Assembly (NCBI RefSeq): GCF_018860975.1
Contig: NZ_JAHKQI010000001.1
Span: forward strand, 1 to 64,000
Length of the DNA: 64,000 nt
Direction: 5' to 3'
Source of the DNA: Lentibacter algarum
GTDB taxonomy: Bacteria > Pseudomonadota > Alphaproteobacteria > Rhodobacterales > Rhodobacteraceae
Position 1 is the first letter of the stretch; the number at the start of each line of letters is the position of its first letter. Positions 1 through 8,210 of the stretch are shown here, piece after piece. The notes below the pieces were generated by a model that worked only from the letters and a program-made list of their open reading frames with translations, made no database searches and was not told where the DNA came from. The translations under genes were made by a program, and so were the position numbers.

Positions 1-36
1 GAAATTGGGGGCTAGACAGGCGCTACCGTGGCCTAA

Positions 37-756
37 TTTGCAACCGCCCTATACAATGGGGCCAAACAGCGCGCATGTCAGGAAACCATCTACCGGTATA
101 TCTACTCTAAAGAAGGCATGGCACAGGAGTTATGGTGGTACCTGCCCTTGCATCGCAAGAACCGCACGCCCCGCCGTGCCCGCAAGCGTCAGAAATCCAA
201 ATTTGACCGTGATGTCAGCATTCTATTCCGCCCGGACGATGTCGCCCATCGTCGCGAGTTTGGGCATTGGGAGGGCGATTTGATGCTGTTTGAACAAAAG
301 CGTGGCCAGACAAATGCCACGACGCTGGTTGAGCGCGTAAGCCGCTTCACAATGATCCTGAAGAACCCCAATAAACGCACAAAGCCTGTGATGGGAAAGA
401 TCATGAAAGCGATTAGAGATTTACCCCATGTCGCCCGTAGATCAATCACCTTTGATCGCGGAAGTGAGTTTGTCAGCTGGCCCCAAATGCAGGCTAAGAT
501 TGGCACACAAACCTGGTTCTGTGACCCCTCCTCACCGTGGCAAAAAGGGACCGTGGAGAACTCAAACCGGAGGGCCCGCAGATGGCTGCCACGCAAGCGT
601 GATATCCGGCAACTCACTGATCACGACATCAAGGTGATCAGCGACCGCCTCAACAACACGCCGCGCAAATGTCTCGGCTGGAAGACGCCAGCAGAAGCAT
701 TCAGAGAAAACATGTTGAAAGAAATGGGTCGATCGCCCTACCCTCAGAAGCAATAG
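37..756 (+). pseudogene. IS30-family transposase, C-terminal part, 5' end broken
   Basis: The open part carries the IS30 DDE catalytic core: an Asp in GHWEGDLM, a second Asp in ITFDRGSEF and the Glu in PWQKGTVENSN. It ends in the usual ARRWLPR...TPRKCLGWKTPAEAF tail. The recognisable homology begins near base 79 (QETIYRYIYS) and runs to the stop at 754-756. Upstream in the same frame there are stops at 13 and 34, and none of the three frames before base 70 resembles the N-terminal HTH of IS30 transposases. The gene is therefore a 5'-truncated or frameshifted remnant, unless the window edge hides part of the break. ATG118 is the first in-frame start but lies inside the conserved domain. It is probably inactive for transposition. 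Confidence 0.85.
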
Positions 757-1162
757 AAGTCGCAGTTCAGGTATCGCTCACAGTCGACTACCTAATTCTG
801 CGTGATACTCACCTCATAATTCCGAAGCCCATACGATAATTTCGTATACTTGGCGGATATTGACACAATTCAAGAGCCACATTCTTCAAATGTTGCATAA
901 ACTACCAACTCTTAGCAATAAAATAACTTTTTCTCTGGTCGTTTAGCAAATTTGGAGACAAGATTCCTGATGATTTTACATTATGAGATGACATCTCTTG
1001 ACATGAAATTCGCAAGATGCAACTAATTAGCACGTCTATGGCGCGTGGCTCGAAGATGTCATTTTGCATGGAGTGTGGACCGGACAGCTAGGTTTAGTTC
1101 GGGCGTGCAATGGAGCGATGAGTACAGACTACATCGAAAGTTAAAAAAGGGAGGAATATCTA
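757..1162 (+). promoter_or_regulatory. Leader region of sugar importer operon with dyad
   Basis: This 400-base stretch carries no gene. TTTTACATTAT at 974-984 is identical to the start of the degenerate operator at 22296. It is followed directly by a perfect dyad, GAGAT-GAC-ATCTC (985-997), and then by a -35-like TTGACA (998-1003). No good -10 box follows at 17 bases, so the promoter is tentative. A GGGAGG ribosome binding site lies just before the start at 1163. Confidence 0.4.
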
Positions 1163-2119
1163 ATGAGAAATAGTCTATTGGGTGGCGTCGTGATGGTCGC
1201 TTCATTGGTGGCCGGAACGGTATTTGCAACAAACCCGGCAGTCGCCGAAGAACGATTTGTCTTTGTTAGCCATGCGCCGGATTCTGATTCTTGGTGGAAC
1301 GTAGTCAAGAACGCGCTTAAGAATGCGGAGAAAGATCAGGGCGTTAAAGTTGAATACCGCAATCCGCCGACAGGTGATCTTGCCGATATGGCTCGTATCA
1401 TTCAACAGGCGACAGCCACCAACCCGGATGGAATTGTCACCACTATCGCCGATTTCGACGTACTACAGTCTGCCATTCAGGGCGCGGTCGCAAAAGGTAT
1501 ACCGGTCATCACCGTCAATTCCGGTACAGCTGAGCAGGCGAAGGAGCTAGGTGCTTTCATGCGTATCGGCCTGCCTGACTACGACGCGGGCAAGGCCATC
1601 GGCGAACGGGCAAAGGCTGCCGAGGTTACCAAGTTTCTCTGCGTCAACCATTACATCACCAGTGCCGCCTCTGTTGAACGCTGCCAAGGCTACGCTGATG
1701 GCCTTGGCGTCGAGCTCGGCGGACAGATGATCGATTCCGGTAGTGACCCAACGTTGGTTTATAACAAAGTTAAGGCTTATCTTTCTGTCAACCCCGACAC
1801 CGATGGGATCCTGTTGCTCGGCCCCAACGGGGCAGATCCTGTTATCAGATATCTGCGTGACACAGGCTCCAGGTCGAAGTTCAAGAGTATCATCACCTTC
1901 AACCTCGATGGCGACATCAATGAGGCGATAAAAGATGGCACTATCGACTCTGCGATCGACCAGCAGCCCTATTTGCAGGGTTACCTGCCTATCGTCTTCT
2001 TAACGCAATACGTGCGCTATGGTGTAATGCCAGTGAATAACGAAATCTCTACCGGTCCTAGTTTCGTGACCAAGGAGAACATTGGTTTGGTCGAAAAGCT
2101 CGCCGGCGAATATCGGTAG
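1163..2119 (+). CDS. Sugar ABC transporter substrate-binding protein (RbsB-like)
   Basis: This is a periplasmic binding protein of the ribose/xylose type (Peripla_BP_4 fold, CUT2 class). Residues 1-28 form a signal peptide ending in AVAEE. The mature part starts with the typical VSHAPDSDSWWNVVKNALKNAE strand-helix. It also has the DPTLVYNKVKAYLSVNPDTDGILLLGPNGADP segment seen where these proteins count binding-site sequences. At 318 residues the length is normal. The start at 1163 is supported by GGGAGG seven or so bases upstream. It heads a three-gene importer operon with the permease at 2213 and the ATPase at 3346. The substrate cannot be read from sequence, and no sugar-metabolic gene adjoins the operon. 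Confidence 0.88.
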   Translation: MRNSLLGGVVMVASLVAGTVFATNPAVAEERFVFVSHAPDSDSWWNVVKNALKNAEKDQGVKVEYRNPPTGDLADMARIIQQATATNPDGIVTTIADFDVLQSAIQGAVAKGIPVITVNSGTAEQAKELGAFMRIGLPDYDAGKAIGERAKAAEVTKFLCVNHYITSAASVERCQGYADGLGVELGGQMIDSGSDPTLVYNKVKAYLSVNPDTDGILLLGPNGADPVIRYLRDTGSRSKFKSIITFNLDGDINEAIKDGTIDSAIDQQPYLQGYLPIVFLTQYVRYGVMPVNNEISTGPSFVTKENIGLVEKLAGEYR

Positions 2120-2129
2120 GCACCGTCCT

Positions 2130-2151
2130 GGGCGGGCAACTGTGCCCGCCC
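2130..2151 (+). terminator. Intra-operon hairpin after binding-protein gene
   Basis: A perfect 9-bp stem, GGGCGGGCA / TGCCCGCCC, with loop ACTG lies ten bases after the stop of the binding-protein gene. It is followed by a C-run and only three T, so it is more likely a 3'-end stabiliser or partial terminator than a full stop. Comparable hairpins follow the other three binding-protein genes that sit upstream of another transport gene in this window. Confidence 0.6.
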
Positions 2152-2212
2152 CCCCCTTTATGCGGAAGGCTGCGCCTCCGGCGCTACCGTAACTAAACTC
2201 AATGGATGCAGC

Positions 2213-3346
2213 ATGAAAAAGCAAATCAATATTCCACCAACCGCGGTGCCGGTTATCGACGAAGTTGACGAAAGGGTGTCTCGCTTTTCAATGTCACGAC
2301 GCCTCCTTTCGCGTCCTGACCTCGGTGCCTTTGCCGGCGTTGTCCTTGTCTTCCTATTTTTCGGGATTACCGCTAGCGGGACCGGTATGTTCGCATCCGA
2401 TGGCGTGCTAACCTGGTTGACAGTGACTGCGCAGCTTATGATCATCGGCACGGGCGCAGCCCTTCTGATGGTCGGTGGCGAATTCGACCTTTCAGTCGGC
2501 TCGATGATCGGCTTCACCGGAATGATGATCGCCATTCCCACAACCTATTTCCACGTGCCCATAGGCCTTAGCGTTATCATGGCTTTCGTGGTGGCCATGG
2601 GTATCGGTGCCCTAAACGGTTACATCATTGTGCGCACCCGCCTACCATCCTTCATCGTCACGCTTGCATCGCTCTTTATGCTGCGCGGCCTCACAATTGC
2701 GCTGTCGATCGTCTTTACCAACCGCACCATCGTCAGCGGCCTTAAGGAATATTCAGATGACAGCATTGTTTCGTGGCTATTTTCGGCCGAGTTGTTTCCT
2801 GGTTTCTTCCAATGGCTTGCCGAAAATGACATAATTCAAAGCCTGCCCAACGGCGCACCTTCCGTCTCTGGAATTCCCATGTTGATCGTTTGGGCCGTAG
2901 TAATTGCTGTCATCGGCCACATCGTCCTTATGAAAACGCAAGTGGGAAACTGGATATTTGCCTCCGGCGGCGACGCGAATGCCGCACGCAATGTTGGCGT
3001 CCCGGTGAGCGCTGTCAAAATATCGCTGTTCATGACGACCGCCTTCTGCGCCACGGTCTATTCAGCCTGCCAAGTCTTCGAATTCGGATCCGCCGCAGCC
3101 GACCGAGGGCTTCTTAAGGAATTCGAGGCAATTATCGCGGCCGTCATCGGCGGCTGCCTGCTCACCGGCGGATACGGCTCCGTCATTGGCGCCTGCCTCG
3201 GAGCGCTCATATTTGGTGTCGTCCAAATGGGGATCCTGTTCACCGGTGCGCCGAACGATTGGTTCCAGGTTTTCCTCGGTGCGATGCTTCTCGGGGCGGT
3301 GATTTTCAACAGCTCGATCCGCAAGAGAGTGACAGGAGAACACTGA
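2213..3346 (+). CDS. Sugar ABC transporter permease (BPD_transp_2)
   Basis: This is the inner-membrane permease of the CUT2 importer starting at 1163. It has a hydrophilic N-terminus (about 40 residues) and then about ten hydrophobic segments. The family signature [17 protein letters not shown] is present at about residue 85, and the conserved loop [25 protein letters not shown] at about 247, followed by [24 protein letters not shown]. At 377 residues it is slightly longer than the usual 320-350 because of the N-terminal extension and an inserted loop around residues 190-215. Its stop overlaps the ATPase start (TGATG), so the two are translationally coupled. Confidence 0.9.
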   Translation: MKKQINIPPTAVPVIDEVDERVSRFSMSRRLLSRPDLGAFAGVVLVFLFFGITASGTGMFASDGVLTWLTVTAQLMIIGTGAALLMVGGEFDLSVGSMIGFTGMMIAIPTTYFHVPIGLSVIMAFVVAMGIGALNGYIIVRTRLPSFIVTLASLFMLRGLTIALSIVFTNRTIVSGLKEYSDDSIVSWLFSAELFPGFFQWLAENDIIQSLPNGAPSVSGIPMLIVWAVVIAVIGHIVLMKTQVGNWIFASGGDANAARNVGVPVSAVKISLFMTTAFCATVYSACQVFEFGSAAADRGLLKEFEAIIAAVIGGCLLTGGYGSVIGACLGALIFGVVQMGILFTGAPNDWFQVFLGAMLLGAVIFNSSIRKRVTGEH

Positions 3347-4176
3347 TGACGATGTCTATTGAAATTACTCAGGAACCGCCAACTCATGAAGATGGTGAGG
3401 CACGCCTCCTAATTGAGGTTCACGATCTGGTAAAGCACTTCGGCCCCGTTGTGGCGCTTGCCGGAGTCTCGCTCGACATTCAGTCGAGCGAAGTGCACTG
3501 TTTGCTCGGCGACAATGGTGCAGGCAAGTCGACCCTGATCAAGATGCTATCAGGCGTGCACATACCAACCAAGGGCGACTTCTTCGTCGACGGAAAACCC
3601 GTCAACTTCACAAGCCCCCGCGATGCGCTCGACGCGGGTATCGCCACCGTATTCCAAGACTTGGCAATGGTCCCGCTCCTGTCAATTACCCGCAACTTTT
3701 TCATGGGACGGGAACCAACGCGCAAGATCGGTCCATTCTCCTTCATGGACATGGACTTCGCCAACCACGTGGCGCGCGAGGAAATGCGTAAGATAGGCAT
3801 CGACATCCGTGACCCGCAACAGGCTGTCGGTACGCTCTCGGGAGGCGAGAGACAATGCGTGGCAATCGCCCGCGCAGTTCATTTCGGTGCCAAGGTGCTG
3901 ATCCTCGACGAACCGACCTCTGCGCTCGGTGTCGCTCAGACATCGATGGTTCTGAAATACATCCATCGCGTTCGGGCAAAGGGTATCGGTGTTATATTCA
4001 TTACCCACAATGTTCGCCATGCCTACGCGGTCGGCGATCGGTTCACCGTGCTCAACCGAGGTCGGACACTCGGGACGTTTTCCAAGCAAGAGATTACCTT
4101 GGAAGAGCTACAAACAAAGATGGCTGGGGACAAGGAGTTACAAGACCTCTCCGATGAACTCGGGGGGACCGTGTAG
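3346..4176 (+). CDS. Sugar ABC transporter ATP-binding protein
   Basis: This is a single-domain ABC ATPase of 276 residues, like those of FrcA-type importers; the ribose-type ATPases have two domains. It has Walker [11 protein letters not shown]-loop FQDLAMV, signature LSGGERQ, Walker [10 protein letters not shown] and the H-loop in FITHNV. The start at 3346 overlaps the permease stop and has AGGAGA six bases upstream. An upstream extension to 3259 would lie inside the permease and is not supported. ATG3352 is an alternative start. The gene is followed within about 110 bases by a decayed insertion sequence, so any further genes of this operon may have been lost. Confidence 0.9.
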   Translation: MTMSIEITQEPPTHEDGEARLLIEVHDLVKHFGPVVALAGVSLDIQSSEVHCLLGDNGAGKSTLIKMLSGVHIPTKGDFFVDGKPVNFTSPRDALDAGIATVFQDLAMVPLLSITRNFFMGREPTRKIGPFSFMDMDFANHVAREEMRKIGIDIRDPQQAVGTLSGGERQCVAIARAVHFGAKVLILDEPTSALGVAQTSMVLKYIHRVRAKGIGVIFITHNVRHAYAVGDRFTVLNRGRTLGTFSKQEITLEELQTKMAGDKELQDLSDELGGTV

Positions 4177-4286
4177 GAAAGACGGGAACCTGTCGACTCG
4201 CTTCAAAAACGTCAACCAGAAACCGACCCCTATATATTGCCCCGGTAGTTGGTGTAAATTGTTCTCCAGCTTGGTGTTAAGCCGGT

Positions 4287-4885
4287 TTACATGGCGGCGA
4301 TTTTCGCCGGAAACATGATGTCGCCTTTGCAGATGGCAGCCACGGTTTCCAGTGTCATGTAACGGCTCATTCGTCGGTCTGCTCCAGCATAAGGGCGCCC
4401 ACGACGCGTCTGATCACCGGCTCGTTTAGGAAAATGCCAACGACATTTGTTCTGCGCTTGCTCCCCTGGTCAATCGCTCCAAGGGGTTTGTCGAGTGGAA
4501 TTGTCGCCAGTGACTTTGAGGGAAAGTCGTATATGCCAGCAAATCATCCTCCACCTGGAGCATCAGATCAGAAAGCCTAGAGTGGCGGGGCCGAAATGCC
4601 TCGATCAGTTTAGCCCTGTGGTCTTTCGATGCCGCCAGCGTGTGCATATCAAAGGCTCCCTGACCGCCGCTGTGACAATGGGACGAGCTTTCTTGCCGAC
4701 GCAGACCAAGGTATTGCGCATGAAGTGTACGCGGCAGTGCTGGATGATAGCCGCCGCCCTTTGGCGGCGACAGCCTTTAGGCTTTTATGTTCGTACGCTG
4801 TGATCAGCTTCACGCCACGTAACCCCCGATTCGCAAGTGAGCGGAGGAATTCGTCCACAAACACATCGGCCTCACTGGGCAGTCA
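4287..4885 (-). pseudogene. IS256-family transposase, multiply frameshifted remnant
   Basis: On the minus strand the C-terminal half of an IS256/Mutator-type transposase can be followed through several frames. PSEADVFVDEFLRSLANRG lies near 4800-4880, and CRVHFMRNTLVCVGKKARP near 4720. LMLQVEDDLLAYTTFP and FHSTNPLERL lie near 4470-4560. RTNVVGIFLNEPVIRRVVGAL and then SRYMTLETVAAICKGDI lead to a stop at 4287-4289. The order matches the family, but at least three frame changes and one premature stop interrupt it, and the N-terminal half is missing. A GTTGGTGTAAA sequence at about 4247-4257 may be part of the old terminal repeat. The element is dead and lies downstream of the first sugar importer. 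Confidence 0.8.
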
Positions 4886-4976
4886 TGGACGATCTCCTCG
4901 ATCTGTAGGTAAGGTTACCACCCAAAACCCTGCCAGAGAACGTCCATGGCCGACAAAGCCATAGCGCGCGGGCTTC

Positions 4977-5016
4977 GCCTAAGCTACGCAAGGCTTTGCT
5001 TAGGCCGCGCTACCGT
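4977..5016. repeat. Hairpin plus a thrice-repeated GCGCTACCGT 10-mer
   Basis: GCCTAAGC (4977-4984) and GCTTAGGC (4998-5005) form a perfect 8-bp inverted repeat with a 13-base loop. Directly after it comes GCGCTACCGT (5007-5016). The same 10-mer occurs at 20-29, next to the IS30 remnant, and at 2181-2190, in the gap before the first permease. All three copies are in non-coding or decayed DNA of the first 5 kb. The meaning is unknown. Confidence 0.4.
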
Positions 5017-5163
5017 CAGGTTACAGCACGCTCAGGGGCACAACCCACCAAAACATATTTCGCGCCCTAAGTATTTCACTATCGACAAATGAGCCGACTG
5101 TTACGCAGATTTATGCATCAACAATAAAAAGTATTTTACATGGTAGTATACATTGCGACAATT

Positions 5164-5178
5164 TGCGATAGCATCGCT
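5164..5178. promoter_or_regulatory. Putative IclR-type operator (site 1) in promoter
   Basis: TGCGATAGCATCGCT is a perfect GCGAT-N3-ATCGC dyad. It lies directly upstream of a -10-like TATACT (5178-5183) and about 35 bases before the start of the SDR gene at 5212. A further TTGCGACA lies at 5153-5160. The same dyad, with one mismatch each, occurs at 7250 and 24978. Its place just before the -10 suggests repression. Confidence 0.55.
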
Positions 5179-5211
5179 ATACTACAATCTTTCTAAATGA
5201 TGGAGAAAAAG

Positions 5212-6162
5212 TTGTCCAAAATACTTGTCACCGGCGGATCCGGATTTATTGGAGCAGCAGTAGCAGCAGCCCTCGCAAGGCGAGGGGATCAAGTTCTCGC
5301 AACTGATATTAGTGAAACACCCCCGGTCGTTTCGTTGCTAGAAGAATGCCCAAATACGTTTCATTTTGAATCGGCCGACCTTTCTGAATGGGCTCCGATG
5401 GCTTCGCTGATCAAAGACTTCAAGCCCGATGCAATCGTACATTGCGCGGCGATTGTTGGGGTGCGTAATTCAGTTGCGGCTCCATTTGCAACGATGCGGA
5501 TCAACATTGAAGGTACGCTCAACTTAATGGAACTGATGCGCCTGTTTGAGATCAAACGAATGGTGCATATCTCATCCGAAGAAACCTATGGTGCCTTTGA
5601 TACGGACATCATCACTGAAGATCATCCACAACGCCCGCTCAAAGCTTACGGCATCTCAAAATTTGCGGTTGAGCAATTGGCACGAGACTACGTTGAGACA
5701 CATGGCCTCGATATTATACATGCCAGAACTTGCTGGGTTTACGGCCCCGGCTTGCCGCGCCCAAGAGTTCCCAAAACGCTTGTTGATGCGATCATCGACG
5801 GCGGCTCGTGCCACGTTGAGAATGGCGCGGATTTCCGAACCGATCACATCTATATTGACGACTGCGTCGATGGCATTCTTAAAGTCCTAGACCACCCCAA
5901 ACACAAGTATGATGCCTACCATATTTCGACGGGGGCCGCACCGTCACTGGGCGAAATCGTTGATTACCTGAAAGAGCTGGCGCCGGATGCCGATATATCT
6001 GTTGGGCCTGGAAATTACGAATTCACCAAGGGGCTCCCAACCGTCAAAAAAGGCGCGCTTGATATTACGCGTGCGCGTACCGAACTTGGCCACAACCCAA
6101 AGCATGATATCCGCTCAGGCCTCAAGGCCTATATTGAATGGCGGCGCGATCACCCCGTGTAA
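5212..6162 (+). CDS. NAD-dependent epimerase/dehydratase (extended SDR)
   Basis: This is an extended short-chain dehydrogenase acting on a sugar or sugar-acid-like substrate. The Rossmann motif TGGSGFIG is at the N-terminus, followed by D(A)IVHCAA, the catalytic SSEETYG strand and YGISK with the catalytic Tyr and Lys. Then comes ARTCWVYGPG, typical of epimerase/dehydratase family members. I place the start at TTG5212 because GGAGAAAA lies six bases before it and it gives MSKILVTGGSGFIG. The in-frame ATGs at 5197 and 5200 have no ribosome binding site. The gene is monocistronic, has a dyad operator in its promoter and ends in a strong terminator. Substrate unknown. Confidence 0.85.
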   Translation: MSKILVTGGSGFIGAAVAAALARRGDQVLATDISETPPVVSLLEECPNTFHFESADLSEWAPMASLIKDFKPDAIVHCAAIVGVRNSVAAPFATMRINIEGTLNLMELMRLFEIKRMVHISSEETYGAFDTDIITEDHPQRPLKAYGISKFAVEQLARDYVETHGLDIIHARTCWVYGPGLPRPRVPKTLVDAIIDGGSCHVENGADFRTDHIYIDDCVDGILKVLDHPKHKYDAYHISTGAAPSLGEIVDYLKELAPDADISVGPGNYEFTKGLPTVKKGALDITRARTELGHNPKHDIRSGLKAYIEWRRDHPV

Positions 6163-6191
6163 ACCACGGGATAGTCAGCAAAATCTTATCT

Positions 6192-6229
6192 ATCGGGATA
6201 TGTTCATAACAGCATATCCCGATTTTTTT
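6192..6229 (+). terminator. Rho-independent terminator
   Basis: An 11-bp perfect stem, ATCGGGATATG (6192-6202) / CATATCCCGAT (6213-6223), with a 10-base loop is followed by seven T (6223-6229). It ends the SDR gene at 5212 and overlaps the last codons of the convergent gene at 6204. Confidence 0.9.
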
Positions 6230-7178
6230 GCATCCATTCAGCAAAGTCGGCAACCCCCTCCTCAAGCGGGAACTGCGGCGTAAAACCGGCATCATCCTTT
6301 AGACGGGTATCAAGTAATGGTCCGCGCAATGCAGTATAATCTGACCACGGCTTTGTGCCCGCGCCAAGATTGATCTGCGCTTCTGGTAACACCTTGCGGA
6401 TCGCCGCCACAACATCATTACCGCTCCAATTTCGGCTATTGCCCAGATGGTAAACGCTATAATTTAAAGTCTCTGCTGTGTAGGCCGCGAGCAGCCCATT
6501 TGCTACATCCAGAACATGCGTAAAACTGCTCTCATAATCTCCGCCGGAGCTATCATTTATCTCCTCACCCAGAACCGCCTCCCGCAAGAACGCTACCAAC
6601 GGACCCCGCGGATAATTCCGCGCGCGCGGCACAAGCGGCGGTCCGTAAACATGCGAAATTCGGACCGTTGCCGCCGAAACATCAAAATCATTTTTGTAAA
6701 GCTGGACCATCAATTCGCCGGCATGCTTTGTTGAACCGTAGGTCGTCTTGGGACAAGGCAGCCGATCCTCCGCAATCGGCGAGGAAAAATCAGAGTTATT
6801 CTGGAACACCGATCCCGTGCTGACATAAATGAAGCGCCGCCATTTCTGCAGCCGCGCCAGCTCCAAAAGCGCTGCTGTCGCTGTAACATTTGATTGAATT
6901 GCCGCCCACGGATCCGGCCGCGCCAACTCATCATTGGGAACCGCGGCAAGATGGATACACCCCTCAATTTCATACTCATTCCCCAGCGCTGAAATCTGAG
7001 ATGGATCCGACAATTCGCATGCCACCCATGTCACTTGGCCTTCTTTCAGCGCACTCGCTTCGGACGGAACGCGCCCCAATGAGCGAACCTGCGCCACCAC
7101 AGACAACCCGGCCGCCACCGCTTGCTTAACGGCCAGAAATCCGACGTGTCCATTTGCACCAGTAATAAGAACTGACAT
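6204..7178 (-). CDS. NAD-dependent epimerase/dehydratase (extended SDR)
   Basis: This is a second extended SDR of the same broad class as the one at 5212. It has TGANGHVG at the N-terminus, IHLAAVPN, the YVSTGSVF strand and YGSTK with the catalytic Tyr/Lys pair, then RISHVYGPP. The start is at 7178 (MSVLITGANG), with CGGAGAAAA seven bases before it. An ATG eight codons upstream at 7202 has no ribosome binding site. It is divergent from the SDR at 7332, and the dyad operator at 7250 lies between them. The 3' end overlaps the terminator of the convergent gene. Likely a cytosolic NAD(H)-dependent sugar or sugar-acid dehydrogenase, epimerase or dehydratase; substrate unknown. Confidence 0.85.
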   Translation of the reverse strand: MSVLITGANGHVGFLAVKQAVAAGLSVVAQVRSLGRVPSEASALKEGQVTWVACELSDPSQISALGNEYEIEGCIHLAAVPNDELARPDPWAAIQSNVTATAALLELARLQKWRRFIYVSTGSVFQNNSDFSSPIAEDRLPCPKTTYGSTKHAGELMVQLYKNDFDVSAATVRISHVYGPPLVPRARNYPRGPLVAFLREAVLGEEINDSSGGDYESSFTHVLDVANGLLAAYTAETLNYSVYHLGNSRNWSGNDVVAAIRKVLPEAQINLGAGTKPWSDYTALRGPLLDTRLKDDAGFTPQFPLEEGVADFAEWMQKNRDMLL

Positions 7179-7221
7179 TATTTTTCTCCGGTTTAGGTTC
7201 AATAAGATCTTCGTGTTCTTA

Positions 7222-7264
7222 CATTATTATTCCATAATGGGAAGTATTATGCGATAATATTGCA
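7222..7264. promoter_or_regulatory. Divergent operator region with IclR-type dyad (site 2)
   Basis: TGCGATAATATTGCA (7250-7264) matches TGCGAT-N3-ATCGCA with one mismatch. A second perfect dyad, CATTAT-N6-ATAATG, lies beside it at 7222-7239. Both are in the 150-base gap between the divergent SDR genes that start at 7178 and 7332. Confidence 0.5.
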
Positions 7265-7331
7265 CAGGCAACCGTTATTAGCAGCTTAGCTCGCTCCGCC
7301 AGTCAGACACAAATTCAGTAGGAGATCGATT

Positions 7332-8105
7332 TTGGACCTTGACCTTGAAAACAAATGCGCCCTCGTAACGGGCGGCAGTGGTGGCATCGGCGCAGAGATT
7401 GCATTGACCCTAGCGAAAGAAGGCTGCGACATCATTCTTGTGGCCCGCAGCGAGGCCGGGTTGGCACAAACTGCAGCACGCATTCGTGACTCATCCGACC
7501 GAAAGATAACAACCTCGCTCTGCGACACCCGCGATGCGATAGCGATCAAAAAGCTCTCTGATCAGCACCACGATATCGACATTGTAATCAACAATGCTGG
7601 CGCCGTTCCCGCGGGGCGCCTTAACGACTTGACGACCGAGGGAATTCGCGTCGGGTGGGAGGCTAAAGTTTTTGGGTATTTGAAAATGATGGAATGTTTC
7701 TACGCGAAAATGAAAGAAAACGAGCGTGGCGTCATCATCAATATTGTTGGCATGGCTGGCCTGCGGGTTAACGCAGATGTGATTGGTTTGACAGGCGGAA
7801 ATGCGGCGCTTTTGGCCATGACGCGCGCGCTTGGAGCACAGTCGCCAGAGCACGGCATCAGGGTCCTTGGCGTGAACCCAAGCGCAACAAGCACAGAGCG
7901 CGCGATTCAACTTTGGAGGGATCAGGCACAGCGCGAACTCGGCGAATCCGAGCGCTGGCCAGAGCTGCTAAAAACCCTCCCGTTTGGCCGCCCTGCAGCA
8001 CCGCAAGACATCGCAAATGTCGTCGCGTTTCTGGCCTCGCCACGCGCAGGATACGTCAGTGGAAGCTTTGTCAATGTGGACGGCGGGATGGGATCACGGC
8101 CCTAA
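7332..8105 (+). CDS. Classical SDR-fold protein lacking the YxxxK motif
   Basis: This is a 257-residue short-chain dehydrogenase fold. The cofactor motif TGGSGGIG (residues 13-20) and the NNAG motif (87-90) are intact, and the C-terminal SGSFVNVDGG is typical. The catalytic part is not. Where the family has YxxxKAAL, this protein has LTGGNAAL (153-160), so the Tyr is replaced by Leu and the Lys by Asn, and the preceding catalytic Ser is absent. Either it binds the dinucleotide without classical SDR chemistry, or it belongs to a divergent subfamily with another mechanism. The TTG start is supported by GGAG seven bases upstream. It is followed by the ThDP enzyme at 8211, which has its own promoter. 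Confidence 0.85.
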   Translation: MDLDLENKCALVTGGSGGIGAEIALTLAKEGCDIILVARSEAGLAQTAARIRDSSDRKITTSLCDTRDAIAIKKLSDQHHDIDIVINNAGAVPAGRLNDLTTEGIRVGWEAKVFGYLKMMECFYAKMKENERGVIINIVGMAGLRVNADVIGLTGGNAALLAMTRALGAQSPEHGIRVLGVNPSATSTERAIQLWRDQAQRELGESERWPELLKTLPFGRPAAPQDIANVVAFLASPRAGYVSGSFVNVDGGMGSRP

Positions 8106-8114
8106 ACAAATTAT

Positions 8115-8156
8115 TTGACATTATGAATTGACATACGACAATGTGAAATATATCTT
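8115..8156 (+). promoter_or_regulatory. Promoter of ThDP enzyme gene with degenerate operator
   Basis: TTGACA (8128-8133), 17 bases and TATCTT (8151-8156) form a good sigma-70 type promoter. A second TTGACA lies at 8115-8120. The spacer holds TACGACAATGTGAAA (8134-8148), which resembles one half of the TGCGACATTATCGCA dyad at 24978. Confidence 0.5.
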
Positions 8157-8210
8157 TTGACAGAATAAGGGCGAGTCGACTCTCGTCCATTGCAAGATAA
8201 GGAAAAGTAA

